The notes below the pieces were generated by a model that made no database searches, had not been told where the DNA came from, and worked only from the letters and a program-made list of their open reading frames with translations. A stretch of 64,000 nt of DNA from AWTP1-13 sp963770295. Its GTDB lineage: Bacteria > Pseudomonadota > Alphaproteobacteria > Rhizobiales > Hyphomicrobiaceae. Each line of letters begins with the position of its first letter. Position 1 is the first letter of the stretch. Position numbers and translations under genes: made by a program. The stretch spans positions 184,091 to 248,090 of the forward strand of contig CAVYPA010000024.1 of assembly GCA_963770295.1 (NCBI GenBank), given 5' to 3'. Below, piece by piece: positions 17,900 through 26,564 of this stretch.

Positions 17900-18376
17900 C
17901 TAGTCGATTACCCTGCCAAGGTCTTCGCGCTTCACGTGTCGAGCGCCCCAAAGCCCACTCTCCTCCCGCACGGTGAAAAGAGGAGTAAGCGGTGGGTGAT
18001 CCCGCTTGTGCTTGAGGAGCTCCGCGGCGAGGGTCACGAGCACCGCGCAACCCGTACGGTTGTCGCCACCAAGGCCCCACTTGGCCGTGTTAACGATTTT
18101 CTTCCCCTGCAGCTTCGGCTTAGCGCCAGCGCACAGCGGGACGGTGTCCATGTGCGTCATGAATAGAATTGCCTCTGTGCCTGCGCGCTTGGCAGCGCAA
18201 TGCGCGTATGAGCATCGTCGAACCGCATAGAGCGCCGGTGAACGCCAATCTCCTGCAATGCAGCCACCAGTTCCTTGCCTATTCCTTGCCCATGGCAGCT
18301 TCCCTCCCAGTCACACCCTCGACGGCGAGCAGGCGTATGACAATTTGGTAGCGGCATCGGTGTCGACTTCGTGCAT
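17900..18376 (-). pseudogene. M20-family (peptidase T-like) metallopeptidase, broken
   Basis: ATG at 18376, after an AGAGGAG ribosome site, opens MHEVDTDAAT. A frame change leads to IVIRLLAVEGVTGREAAMGK, another to KELVAALQEIGVHRRSM, and a third to LFMTHMDTVPLCAGAKPKL. Then come GLGGDNRTGCAVLVTLAAEL and FTVREESGLWGARHV. The H-x-D (HMD), Asp (GGDNRTG) and Glu-Glu (REES) metal-site motifs of M20 peptidases are all visible. The frame ends at 17900, and the dimerisation and C-terminal catalytic parts are missing. Three shifts plus truncation mean it is inactive. Confidence 0.8.
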
Positions 18377-18607
18377 AGGTGGCTCCTCTACCGTGAAGCT
18401 GTCGCTCAACACATTCACGCTATGCCGGATTTGCCCGCTCTGTCACCGGGTGGGGATAAGCCGCTCCAAGCACCAAATGTTGGAGCAATCATTAGCGCAC
18501 GGTGCAGGACCGCAATGAGGTCACAAGGACTGTGACGTGGTTGTCCGGTTTTGAGGTAGGTCCGACATTGCGTCACGCCACGATGGGCGCAAAGTGCGGA
18601 AGTTGCA

Positions 18608-19504
18608 TCATTGACGCTTGCAGAGATCCAGAATCGCCTGGGCGAAGGCTTTCGGATTTTCCTGCGCAGGATTGTGCCCGACATTTTCGAACAATCGCCG
18701 CTCATAGTGGGCAGTGAAGAAGCGCTGGTGGGCCTCGGATTTCGGATGAGGGTTCACCCCATCGGCAGTGCCGTGAATGACAATGGTAGGGACGCTGATC
18801 TTGGGCAATTTTGTTAGGCGAGCCTCTATTGGTGCATAGCGCGGGTCGCCAGCTACAGTGCCCATGCGATGGCGATAGGAATGAATGACCACATCCACAA
18901 AATCCGGATTATCGAACGACGAAGCGGTTTGGGCATATGTCGCACCGTCGAATTCCCAGGTCGGCGACCAAAGCTTCCATAACAACCGCCCGAGCTGGTC
19001 ACGCATCTGGGTTAGGCCGTTCCGTCCCCGCTCAGTTTGAAAATAGTGCTGGTACCAGAACCTTTGCTCCTGCTCAGGATCGACAGGATTGCCCGCACTG
19101 GCAATGTCTTGGATTTGGTAGCCAGTGCAGGACACAAGACCGTGCACACGTTCTGGCCAGAGCGCTGCGACCACGCAAGCAGCGCGACCACCCCAATCAA
19201 ACCCACCCAGCACAGCGCGCCAAATCTTCAGTGCATCAAGCAGATCAAGCAGGTCCTGGCCCAATGCTGCTTGCTCTCCTGATCGTGGCGTATCGGATGA
19301 TAAGAAGCGCGTGGGACCATAGCCGCGCAGATAAGGAACGATAGCTCGGAAACCCGCAGCAGTGACAATGGCCACGACCCCGTCAAATGCCCTGGGATCG
19401 TATGGGTAGCCGTGCAGAAGCACAACAGGCATGGCCTCGGGCGTACCGCTATGCTCGTAGGCAATGTCCAACACAGAGGTACGAACTCGAGCCAACTGCG
19501 CCAT
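18608..19504 (-). CDS. Alpha/beta hydrolase, epoxide hydrolase-like
   Basis: Intact 298-residue alpha/beta hydrolase. The oxyanion-hole region is HGYPYDPRAFDG (31-42), the nucleophile Asp103 lies in GGFDWGGRA and the catalytic His in NVGHNPAQENP near the C-terminus. An Asp nucleophile followed by W-G-G fits epoxide hydrolases and haloalkane dehalogenases rather than esterases. The start ATG at 19504 gives MAQLARVRTSVLDIAYEHSG with normal family alignment. It stands alone, 230 bp from the broken peptidase. Substrate not predictable. Confidence 0.88.
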   Translation of the reverse strand: MAQLARVRTSVLDIAYEHSGTPEAMPVVLLHGYPYDPRAFDGVVAIVTAAGFRAIVPYLRGYGPTRFLSSDTPRSGEQAALGQDLLDLLDALKIWRAVLGGFDWGGRAACVVAALWPERVHGLVSCTGYQIQDIASAGNPVDPEQEQRFWYQHYFQTERGRNGLTQMRDQLGRLLWKLWSPTWEFDGATYAQTASSFDNPDFVDVVIHSYRHRMGTVAGDPRYAPIEARLTKLPKISVPTIVIHGTADGVNPHPKSEAHQRFFTAHYERRLFENVGHNPAQENPKAFAQAILDLCKRQ

Positions 19505-20200
19505 GCAAACCTCCCATAGCGGGACAGAGCTGCCGACCGAGGATACAAATCCTTGGTATTGTCAGCAACGGTCAAGAGCACGTATCCGGGAGGGGCCATC
19601 GCGGTGCAGAACGCTCCGTGTTTCCGAACTTACAGTGGTTGCCTCAGGCTTTGACGTAGATTCCAATTGTGCCAACAAGTCCAAGGCTCGGCCTATTCCA
19701 TTCGACAGGGAGGTCGCATGAACCAAAGACAAGAGGAATTGTCATTCGTCTATTTTCCGGAGAATTGCGATGACAACGCCTGCTTCCACGAATGGACGAA
19801 AGAAGCACACACCGTCGAGGATCGCAGCCGCAAGCGCATCAGACGAGGGTGGCTATCACCACTGCCAGATCGACAACCAGAGCATCTGCGTGACTTATAT
19901 GTGGGACTGGCTCGAAGAGATTCTAGAGCCGGCACCGAGTGCCCACGCCGGCGATCCAAGAGAGGGCCAAATACTAGTCGACAAGGTCGCCCACGCCTGA
20001 GCCCATTGTCCGTTTCGGCTCACACGTGCAGACGAACCGCCACCCTCCCGGCAATCACAGGAGCACTGCCGCTCTACCCCCAGCAACAGACCAGCGTCGT
20101 AGATCGGCGGCAATCGTCGCACTGCCAGCTCCGGACATGACCAACCCTCCAAGAGACTCGCTCAGCAATTGAGAAATGGTCACCAGCCGATTTAGCGTCG
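19505..20200. other. About 700 bp with no firm gene
   Basis: A plus-strand frame from ATG 19718 begins MNQRQEELSFVYFPENCDDN. A second, overlapping plus-strand frame carries QIDNQSICVTYMWDWLEEIL and stops at 20000. Joined by a frameshift near 19800-19840 they would make a small acidic protein of about 90 residues, but I know no family for it. Best read as another possible gene remnant. Confidence 0.3.
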
Positions 20201-22642
20201 TCAGCCGCTTGCAAGTTCAGGTACTGACGCTCGAAGAGGGACGCGTGTGCCCTCCCCTGGAACACGCTCGACGTCATTACTTAGCCAGTCAGACGGAAGT
20301 TCCAAGCGGCACCGAACGCCCTCCGGGGCAAGCAGGAGGTCAACGGCTCCGCCGAACTCGTAGGGAATAAGGTCACGAATGGTGCTGGTCCCATAGCTGG
20401 GTTTGCCGGGAGCCACTACAGGGGGTCCACCGATCTCCTGCCATTCGAATAGCAGATGAGAGCCCGAGTACCCGTTTCGCCGTTGATCCCATCTAATCGA
20501 CACGCGCCCATGGCCGGTAGAGAGCGCGCCATGCTTTGCAGCGTTCGTGGACAACTCATGGAGCACGATTGCCATTGCCTGACCCGCTTCCGGGGTTAGT
20601 ACTACTTCGGGGCCGTTGATCTCCGTGTTGTTACGCGTGACGTACGGCGCAAGCTCGCGCCGAACGAGCTCTGTCAGGGGAATTCCCTGCCAGTGACCGG
20701 AGCTCAACAGCTCGTGCGCTGTTGCCATCGAGCGAATGCGTCCATCGAGGGCCACTGCGAAATTGGCCACCGATCTATTGCCTTGGCGGGTGTGGGAAAC
20801 GACAGCACTGACGGTCGCGAGCGTGTTCTTTACGCGGTGGTCGAGTTCGGCCATTAGTAAGCGTTGGCGTTCCTCTGCGCGCTTACGCTCGGTAACGTCG
20901 ATATTAGCGCCGATCCTTCGCACCGGCCGCCCGAGCTCATTGTATGACATGAGGACACGCGACTCGATCCACCTCACCTCCCCGTGGCGGAAGATGCGAA
21001 ATTCCAGGACGAACTCGGTTTCTCCGTTGGAGAACGCGCGGTCAATGATAGCGTCTAGCCGCGGCAAATCATCCGGATGCACCAGTGCACGCCAATCCTC
21101 GCTTGAAATCTCGAGCGTGCCCTCAGGCAGCCCATAAATGCCCGCATAATCCGGTGATATCTGCAATTTCCGCGTGCCATCATCGTACGTGAAACGGCCA
21201 ATCCGCGCGATCTTTCCCGCGAGATCGAGTTGCGCATTGCGCTCGACCAGTTCCTGCTCTGCCCTCTTTCGATTGGTAATGTCGCGGGTCACACCAATTA
21301 GCTCCGCCGGGTTCCCCTTGGCATCACGCACAAGGGAACTCTCGACTGCGACCCAACGCGTCTCACCTATTTGGGATGGGGCAGGTGGGTGCACAACTCG
21401 GTATTCCACGTTCCAAATGCCACTGGTACGCTTCGCTTCTGCAAGAGCAGCATCGATGCGTCCAAGGTCGTCACGATGAACAAAGCGCCTTGAGTCCTTG
21501 AGCGTCGTCGGCGGTACGCTGTGACCGTGAATTGACGCGACGCGTGCATCGCAATTGAAATCGCGCCTAACAAGGTCCGCGCTGAAAGCACCGAGCTCGG
21601 CCGCATCCATGGCCAACTGAAGGCGCTCTGCGCTCCGCTTAAGCGCGACTTCACTCCGGCGCCTCTCAGCGAAAAGCGCGATCAGGACGAGAGTGAAGGC
21701 TGTCACCATCACCACGGTGATTTGCACACCGTGCACGCGCGCCATCAGTGGTACGCTTTCATCGCCCAGCCGGCCCGTGCCGAAAGTCACCGCAAAGATG
21801 GCAGAGAGAGAGATCGCGAACGCGCCGGCGATCGGAAATATCGGTGGGCATCGCGCTGCGAGCCACAACAGCAGGGGTAGCGTGAAAGCTCCTGGGTTAA
21901 CCGAGACCCACGATTTACTCGGAAAGCTCCGGACGTACACCGTAGTCAAGGCCAAGAGGGCGACCACGCCCACGCCCTCTACCAACTCGTTGCGCGACGG
22001 TAGGTTGAACCGGAGCTCTCCGCACGCAATCAGGAGCGGCGCAACGATCACAATCCCGAGCCCGTCGGACAGGAACCACGCAAGCCATACACTTAAGAAA
22101 GGAGCAGCCGTATGCAGGGAAGTCATGATGATCGCACCTGCAACGGCGGAGGCTGCTGCGGCAAGAGCTGCTGCAACAAGGAAGTTTAATACACGACGGA
22201 GGCTGCCTAATGTGAAGGGTTGACAGACCCAGCGCTCGAGCAGCCAAGCCGCGAGTACCGGTTCACCGGCATTGCAAAACCCCTTAAGGAGGGCGGTCAG
22301 CAAATTTCTGTCGCTCAGCATGTTGGCAGCGACAGTGGCGGCCACGACGCCGACGACAAGTGCGGGAAGCGCGGGTCGCCCTAGCGTGATCAAAATCCCG
22401 GCAGCGACACCAGCCGCGGGCCAAAACACGGCGACATCCGAGGAAGCGAGCAAGGCGAGCCCGAGCCGGGCAGTTAAAAAGTAGACTGCGCCGACGGCGA
22501 TCGCACCGCCGACTACCGCCATCCAACCGCTGACCGCGCAAGGAAGGGTCGACACATGACCGCGAAGCCATTGGGACGCGCGTGCTGTGTTCAACGGCCC
22601 CCCCGGTAAACATACAACATACTCATTCACGTGAATTGTCAT
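20201..22642 (-). CDS. MASE1-PAS-PAS-HWE sensor histidine kinase
   Basis: Membrane sensor kinase of about 813 residues. A MASE1 domain of roughly eight helices opens the protein (SDVAVFWPAAGVAAGILI is diagnostic) and ends at ALFAERRRSEVAL. Two PAS/PAC modules follow (LGAFSADLVRRDFNCD.. to LIGVTRDITNRKRAEQ, and IARIGRFTYDDG.. to ANIDVTERKRAEE). The HWE kinase core comes last: phospho-acceptor LDHRVKNTLA, N-box LHELSTNAAKHGALS, W-x-E in FEWQE and C-terminal RDLIPYEFGG. HWE kinases often act in the alphaproteobacterial general stress response or light sensing. ATG 22642 is uncertain; a GTG at 22756, with GAGG 8 bp upstream, is also possible. A decayed response-regulator gene lies just upstream on the other strand. 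Confidence 0.92.
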   Translation of the reverse strand: MTIHVNEYVVCLPGGPLNTARASQWLRGHVSTLPCAVSGWMAVVGGAIAVGAVYFLTARLGLALLASSDVAVFWPAAGVAAGILITLGRPALPALVVGVVAATVAANMLSDRNLLTALLKGFCNAGEPVLAAWLLERWVCQPFTLGSLRRVLNFLVAAALAAAASAVAGAIIMTSLHTAAPFLSVWLAWFLSDGLGIVIVAPLLIACGELRFNLPSRNELVEGVGVVALLALTTVYVRSFPSKSWVSVNPGAFTLPLLLWLAARCPPIFPIAGAFAISLSAIFAVTFGTGRLGDESVPLMARVHGVQITVVMVTAFTLVLIALFAERRRSEVALKRSAERLQLAMDAAELGAFSADLVRRDFNCDARVASIHGHSVPPTTLKDSRRFVHRDDLGRIDAALAEAKRTSGIWNVEYRVVHPPAPSQIGETRWVAVESSLVRDAKGNPAELIGVTRDITNRKRAEQELVERNAQLDLAGKIARIGRFTYDDGTRKLQISPDYAGIYGLPEGTLEISSEDWRALVHPDDLPRLDAIIDRAFSNGETEFVLEFRIFRHGEVRWIESRVLMSYNELGRPVRRIGANIDVTERKRAEERQRLLMAELDHRVKNTLATVSAVVSHTRQGNRSVANFAVALDGRIRSMATAHELLSSGHWQGIPLTELVRRELAPYVTRNNTEINGPEVVLTPEAGQAMAIVLHELSTNAAKHGALSTGHGRVSIRWDQRRNGYSGSHLLFEWQEIGGPPVVAPGKPSYGTSTIRDLIPYEFGGAVDLLLAPEGVRCRLELPSDWLSNDVERVPGEGTRVPLRASVPELASG

Positions 22643-22902
22643 CGGAGAACATACGGTTCGTCTATCAGGTGTTGTCTGTACTCGTCTTCTGTGGACTGTG
22701 CGCAAACCTAGGTCCGCTGTCGCAGGCGATGTCACGACGCGGTGAGTTTGGACCACTCTGCGACCTCAGCAGCCCTCGTGAGTAACCATGTCGTGACAGG
22801 CATGATCGGTTAGCAGACTTATTCTGCAGGGGGTCGCGCGGTCGGAGGCGCATGCTGGGAGCTCTCTGAACGAAGGAGACCACCATGACTGACTAGCTCC
22901 GC

Positions 22903-23098
22903 TGGGACGTAGCTGAGCAGTTCCGCGCCGTTCGAACCGGACGTGCCCATCATCTCCGCTTGGGGCAATTCGGTTAATCGTTCCCGCGCAGTTGCGGGCA
23001 CTCTGTTTTTCGAGAAGCCCTATCGAGCAGCCGACTTGGTTGAGGCGTGTCGGCGACTTGTGCAGAGGAAGCATATGATGCGGCTAGCATCTGCTTAA
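22903..23098 (+). pseudogene. Response regulator receiver domain remnant
   Basis: The plus strand reads RWDVAEQFRAVRT, shifts frame, then PFEPDVPIISAWGNSVNRSR and AVAGTLFFEKPYRAADLVEA before CRRLVQRKH and a stop at 23096-23098. This is the second half of a CheY-like receiver: the beta4 strand DVPII and the conserved Lys-Pro in FFEKPY. The first half with the phospho-acceptor Asp is missing, and the region before it has TAG stops. It sits divergently next to the HWE kinase and was probably its partner. Confidence 0.7.
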
Positions 23099-23514
23099 AG
23101 TCCTATCACGCGCCCGAGGCTACCGGCCGACCAGTGCGGCCGGAGATGCAACGTGCGCTGCGTCTCATTTACGATCCGCAGCAACTTCCTCGTACTCTCC
23201 ACATTTTCACCGCGTTGCTCGCGGTCGGCGATGCTGCGCATTAGAGCATGGATACGCTGCTGCATCTGAGCAGCGTGCGTCCTGGAAACGGTGGAATGTC
23301 GATCGTGCATCGACCCGTCCGGTTTCCCGCGCATTATTTGGTCAAGCGACGCGGGCCAGCGAGAGAGGCTGTAAAAAGACATAGCGACAAGAAACCCGCT
23401 GCCACTGGTGAGGACGCTGAAAAGAACGTCTTCGTCACAGTAGCCAATGCTGCAGGCTGCAACCGCTACACTGACGGTCAGCAGCCCTATCCCTACTTCC
23501 CGGGTACCGTACAT
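23095..23514 (-). CDS. Hypothetical membrane protein with C-terminal coiled coil
   Basis: A 139-residue frame starting MYGTREVGIGLLTVSVAVAA; GGAG lies just ahead of the ATG at 23514. Two membrane segments are visible (IGLLTVSVAVAACSIGYC about 9-26 and VLFSVLTSGSGFLVAMSFY about 31-49). A soluble helical part follows (AAQMQQRIHALMRSIADREQ). The end overlaps the decayed response regulator by 4 bp on the opposite strand. No family was recognised and its ribosome spacing is short, so expression is uncertain. Confidence 0.5.
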   Translation of the reverse strand: MYGTREVGIGLLTVSVAVAACSIGYCDEDVLFSVLTSGSGFLVAMSFYSLSRWPASLDQIMRGKPDGSMHDRHSTVSRTHAAQMQQRIHALMRSIADREQRGENVESTRKLLRIVNETQRTLHLRPHWSAGSLGRVIGL

Positions 23515-23963
23515 TTCTCCACGACCCCAATCCCCCTGGGAAACGAGCCGCCGTTTGCGCTGCGACGATGCTGAGCTTCCGCAGCTTCCGCAGCATCCGC
23601 AATACACAATGTCCCGGTGGTAACTACTTAGAGCGGCTCTGACGACGGTTCATTAACAGTTTGGCTGTTCGTGGAGGCGATCGACACACGTAGGCTTCCG
23701 CCACGGTGGGACACCGCGCATTTGCGATACGCAGTGCGCCAGGAAAAAATGACCAATTGCTATCTTCGAGATCGGACAGCTACCGTCTCCTCCAACGCAA
23801 ACTTGTTGATGCGCTGGATTTCCGTACGCGCCGTGTCAGTCCCCGAAGGCTTAGCTGCAAAACAACTCTGACCGTGGGCTCGGTGTCACCGTTACGGGGC
23901 ATATGCCTCTCGACGTGGTGTATCATTCGCGCTTCACTTGCTTAGACGCGATGGAGTGCAGCG
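23515..23963. other. Intergenic, about 450 bp
   Basis: Upstream of both the hypothetical gene (minus) and the methyltransferase (plus), so it may hold both promoters. Short plus-strand frames here have no features I can name. Confidence 0.35.
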
Positions 23964-24749
23964 ATGAGCGGACTAGAGTTCACCGAAGAAGCCGCCCGAC
24001 AACTGGAAAGCCTCTATCTAACAAGAGATATCGTCGCGCAGCGATTGGAAACGATCAAGCAGCTCGCTCTGCGCAGCGGCGAGCGCGTGCTGGATGTCGG
24101 TTGCGGTCCCGGGTTCCTTTGTGAAAGCATCGCTGACGTTGTTGGTCGTGACGGCGCTGTCACAGGCATCGACATTTCGAGTGACCTCATTGCGCTGTGC
24201 AAGCGACGCAACCCCCCGAAATGGCTTTCATACGTTGTCGGAGATGCGACCCATATAGGTGAGTCCGACGCTTGGTTCGATGTCGTTGCATGCACCCAGG
24301 TCGCCGAGTACGTCCCGGACGTGAATCGTGTTCTTTGCGAGGCATTCCGCGTTCTGAGGCCAGGCGGACGCGCGGTGTTCGTTGCCACGGATTGGGATGC
24401 CCTCGTATGGCATTCGGAAAGTCCGGACCGCATGGCTCTGGTCATGAAATCTTGGGAATCGCACTGCGCCCATCCGCACTTGCCCAGGTCACTAAGCAGC
24501 CGGTTGGTCGGCGCAGGCTTGCGCTTCGACGGCGCTACCGTCTTTCCAATCCTCAATCTGAAGTGGCACGACGATGCCTACAGCAAGGGTCTAGCGGGTC
24601 TAATCCGAGATTTCGTACGGCGAAAGAATGAACTTCCGCCCGAAGACCTGCAGGCATGGTATGACGAGTTCGCCCGGCTGAGTGAAGCGGGTCGATACTT
24701 TTTCAGCTGTAACCGCTACATTTTTCGAGCGTCAAAACCCGCTGGTTGA
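23964..24749 (+). CDS. Class I SAM-dependent methyltransferase (UbiE-like)
   Basis: An intact 261-residue methyltransferase. Motif I VLDVGCGPG is at residues 42-50, the SAM-ribose acidic residue in VTGIDISSD about 67-75, DATHIGE about 93-99 and the motif III region VLRPGGRAVFVATDWD about 130-145. The N-terminus MSGLEFTEEAARQLESLY resembles small-molecule methyltransferases of the UbiE/arsenite-methyltransferase-like kind, but the cysteines of ArsM are absent. It stands between decayed genes. Substrate unknown. Confidence 0.85.
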   Translation: MSGLEFTEEAARQLESLYLTRDIVAQRLETIKQLALRSGERVLDVGCGPGFLCESIADVVGRDGAVTGIDISSDLIALCKRRNPPKWLSYVVGDATHIGESDAWFDVVACTQVAEYVPDVNRVLCEAFRVLRPGGRAVFVATDWDALVWHSESPDRMALVMKSWESHCAHPHLPRSLSSRLVGAGLRFDGATVFPILNLKWHDDAYSKGLAGLIRDFVRRKNELPPEDLQAWYDEFARLSEAGRYFFSCNRYIFRASKPAG

Positions 24750-24938
24750 AAGGCGCGAGGTACGACCGCTTCTGGCACGACGCGGAAGATCCCTGCAGCG
24801 CAGCAACTTCGGCAGCTATACGGGGGTACGCCCAGCTCGACACGGCCGACCGGCAGGAGCCATCGGAAGCACTTACGGCGAAGACTGCTAATCTGAAGGA
24901 GAAGCTCGCCAAGCTTGAGGAGGAGATGACCGCCGATC

Positions 24939-25094
24939 GAGCTAGTGGTCTATCCCCACACTCACCACAGCTTCTATTACCCGCACCTCCAGCCTGGCAG
25001 GACGCTGTTTGGCCACTGGGTGGAATACAACGGCGACACAGCGGACAATGCAAGCGTTCGGATGCTCCAGTTTCTCAAGCGCCATCTCAACTGA
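24939..25094 (+). pseudogene. C-terminal scrap of a dienelactone hydrolase
   Basis: The frame reads ELVVYPHTHHSFYYPHLQPG and RTLFGHWVEYNGDTADNASV, then RMLQFLKRHLN and TGA at 25092-25094. The catalytic His context THHSF and the following W-V-E-Y are typical of dienelactone-hydrolase C-termini. Upstream, 24746-24930 holds unrelated repeat-like sequence, so the front of the gene is gone. Confidence 0.65.
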
Positions 25095-25429
25095 GTGCAA
25101 CGAGCACGTCAACTGCGTCAGCAAGCCCTCAGATTCCGGACGATCCGCGTGCGCTGACGTTGTGTGCCAAGAGCTGCCGTTGCAAATCTGCAGTGACCCG
25201 TTGGCTGCTCTATCCGGGTTGCTGGCTATTGAGCGACGCTGTGTATCGACGAAGCCTGCTGCATCATGGAGGTGTGACGAGCATGCCGAGAAAGGTGGAG
25301 CCTTGCGGCGGCCAGTCCCGATTGCGCGCTCATTCACCGAAGACTTTCGTCTTGACGATGCGGGGGGCTGGTGTGATGCTCACGGGCCACGCGGGCACTC
25401 AGAGAAGGATCGACGATATCCTCTCGTTG

Positions 25430-25618
25430 GCCCCCGTTGGCTCCGGATGTTCACTATCAAATACTCAACACTGCAGAGGCAGCGGATCGCGTTGGCGTGT
25501 CACGCGCACGAGGACGACCGGTTCGTTCGATGTGGCGATGATGGCCATCTACCTTCGCCGATGGGCGCATCGCCGAGGACTGGGCGTCTGGAGTGGCAAG
25601 CCCTGGCAGACGCGCTGA
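25430..25618 (+). pseudogene. SnoaL/NTF2-like protein fragment
   Basis: Two plus-strand frames share the remains. One gives PDVHYQILNTAEAADRVG, and the other gives VTRTRTTGSFDVAMMAIYLR then GKPWQTR with a stop at 25616. A third frame gives FADGRIAEDWA. Assembled, they read like the end of a SnoaL-like/ester cyclase protein (GSFDVAMMAIYRFADGRIAEDW). At least two frameshifts. It abuts the O-methyltransferase-like gene downstream. Confidence 0.55.
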
Positions 25619-25727
25619 TTTTCAAAGATTTAGTAGCGCGGCCTGGTGCGACGCCCTTGCCCTAGATGAAGTGTCCCATAAGGTGGTTTCTTCGGGTTCC
25701 TTGAACCGGCTCGGCGAGTACCGTGAA

Positions 25728-26312
25728 ATGAACGATTGTTTCATCTTTGATCGACCGACAGCGCTCGAGGCTATCCTCCGCGAGACAGCCAACATTGGCT
25801 TCTCGATGCTCTCCGAGTTGCAGACCGGATCGTTCTTGCGAACACTCGCCGCATCCAAGCCAGCCGGCCGATTTCTGGAGCTCGGGACCGGCACCGGCGT
25901 CGCAACGGCCTGGCTCCTCGCCGGAATGGACCATGCGTCGCGGCTCGAAACCGTCGACAACGATCCGGCAGTCGTCGCAATCGCCCGCAGGCATCTCGGG
26001 GCGGACCCGCGCGTCACCTTTCATTTGGACGACGGCGCGGCGTTCATTGGGCGACAGACACCGACCTGCTACGACTTTGTGTTCGCGGACGCGTGGCCGG
26101 GAAAGTTTAGCCACCTCGAACAGGCGCTAGCCCTCGTGCGCGTCGGTGGTCTGTACTTCGTCGACGATCTCTTGCCACAACAGAACTGGCCCGAGGGGCA
26201 CGCGCCGAGCGTCGCGGCACTTATCGAGCACTTGGCAACTCACGATCGATTCGTGGCTACGAAATTTGCTTGGGCGTCGGGTCTGATGATCCTTGTCCGG
26301 ACCCGCGCATGA
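25728..26312 (+). CDS. Class I SAM-dependent O-methyltransferase-like protein
   Basis: A 194-residue protein from ATG 25728 (MNDCFIFDRPTALEAI). Motif I ELGTGTG is at residues 51-57 and the acidic residue of the beta2 strand in LETVDNDPAV (73-82). VFADAWPGKFSHLEQAL and VRVGGLYFVDDLL follow, the layout of small-molecule O-methyltransferases (metal-binding DD in VDDLL). The open frame runs upstream into the SnoaL-like remains without a plausible start, so 25728 is chosen by alignment to the family. It may be monocistronic; substrate unknown. Confidence 0.85.
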   Translation: MNDCFIFDRPTALEAILRETANIGFSMLSELQTGSFLRTLAASKPAGRFLELGTGTGVATAWLLAGMDHASRLETVDNDPAVVAIARRHLGADPRVTFHLDDGAAFIGRQTPTCYDFVFADAWPGKFSHLEQALALVRVGGLYFVDDLLPQQNWPEGHAPSVAALIEHLATHDRFVATKFAWASGLMILVRTRA

Positions 26313-26564
26313 GGAAAAACTGCCATGGGCACAGCTCACCGCTCATCGATGACGCGCAAGCGTATCCTACATCGCAAGGAACGCAGACTTGACGGCGGTA
26401 GAAGTGGGTCATTCGGCAGTGGCAAGGCGAGCTAAGCTGATGACAAGAACGGGGTGCCAGCTGCGGCTATCTTCCAGATCGGCACTGGGAGAGGCGGCGG
26501 GCGTGTATGCGGGCCAGCCAGCGCCAACGGATGGGTAGGGAGATGGGTAACTCGGGAGCGCTTT

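Noticed and set aside
24746..25618. 290-codon plus-strand frame as one gene
   Set aside because: It runs through a repeat-like segment and the remains of two different genes in other frames.
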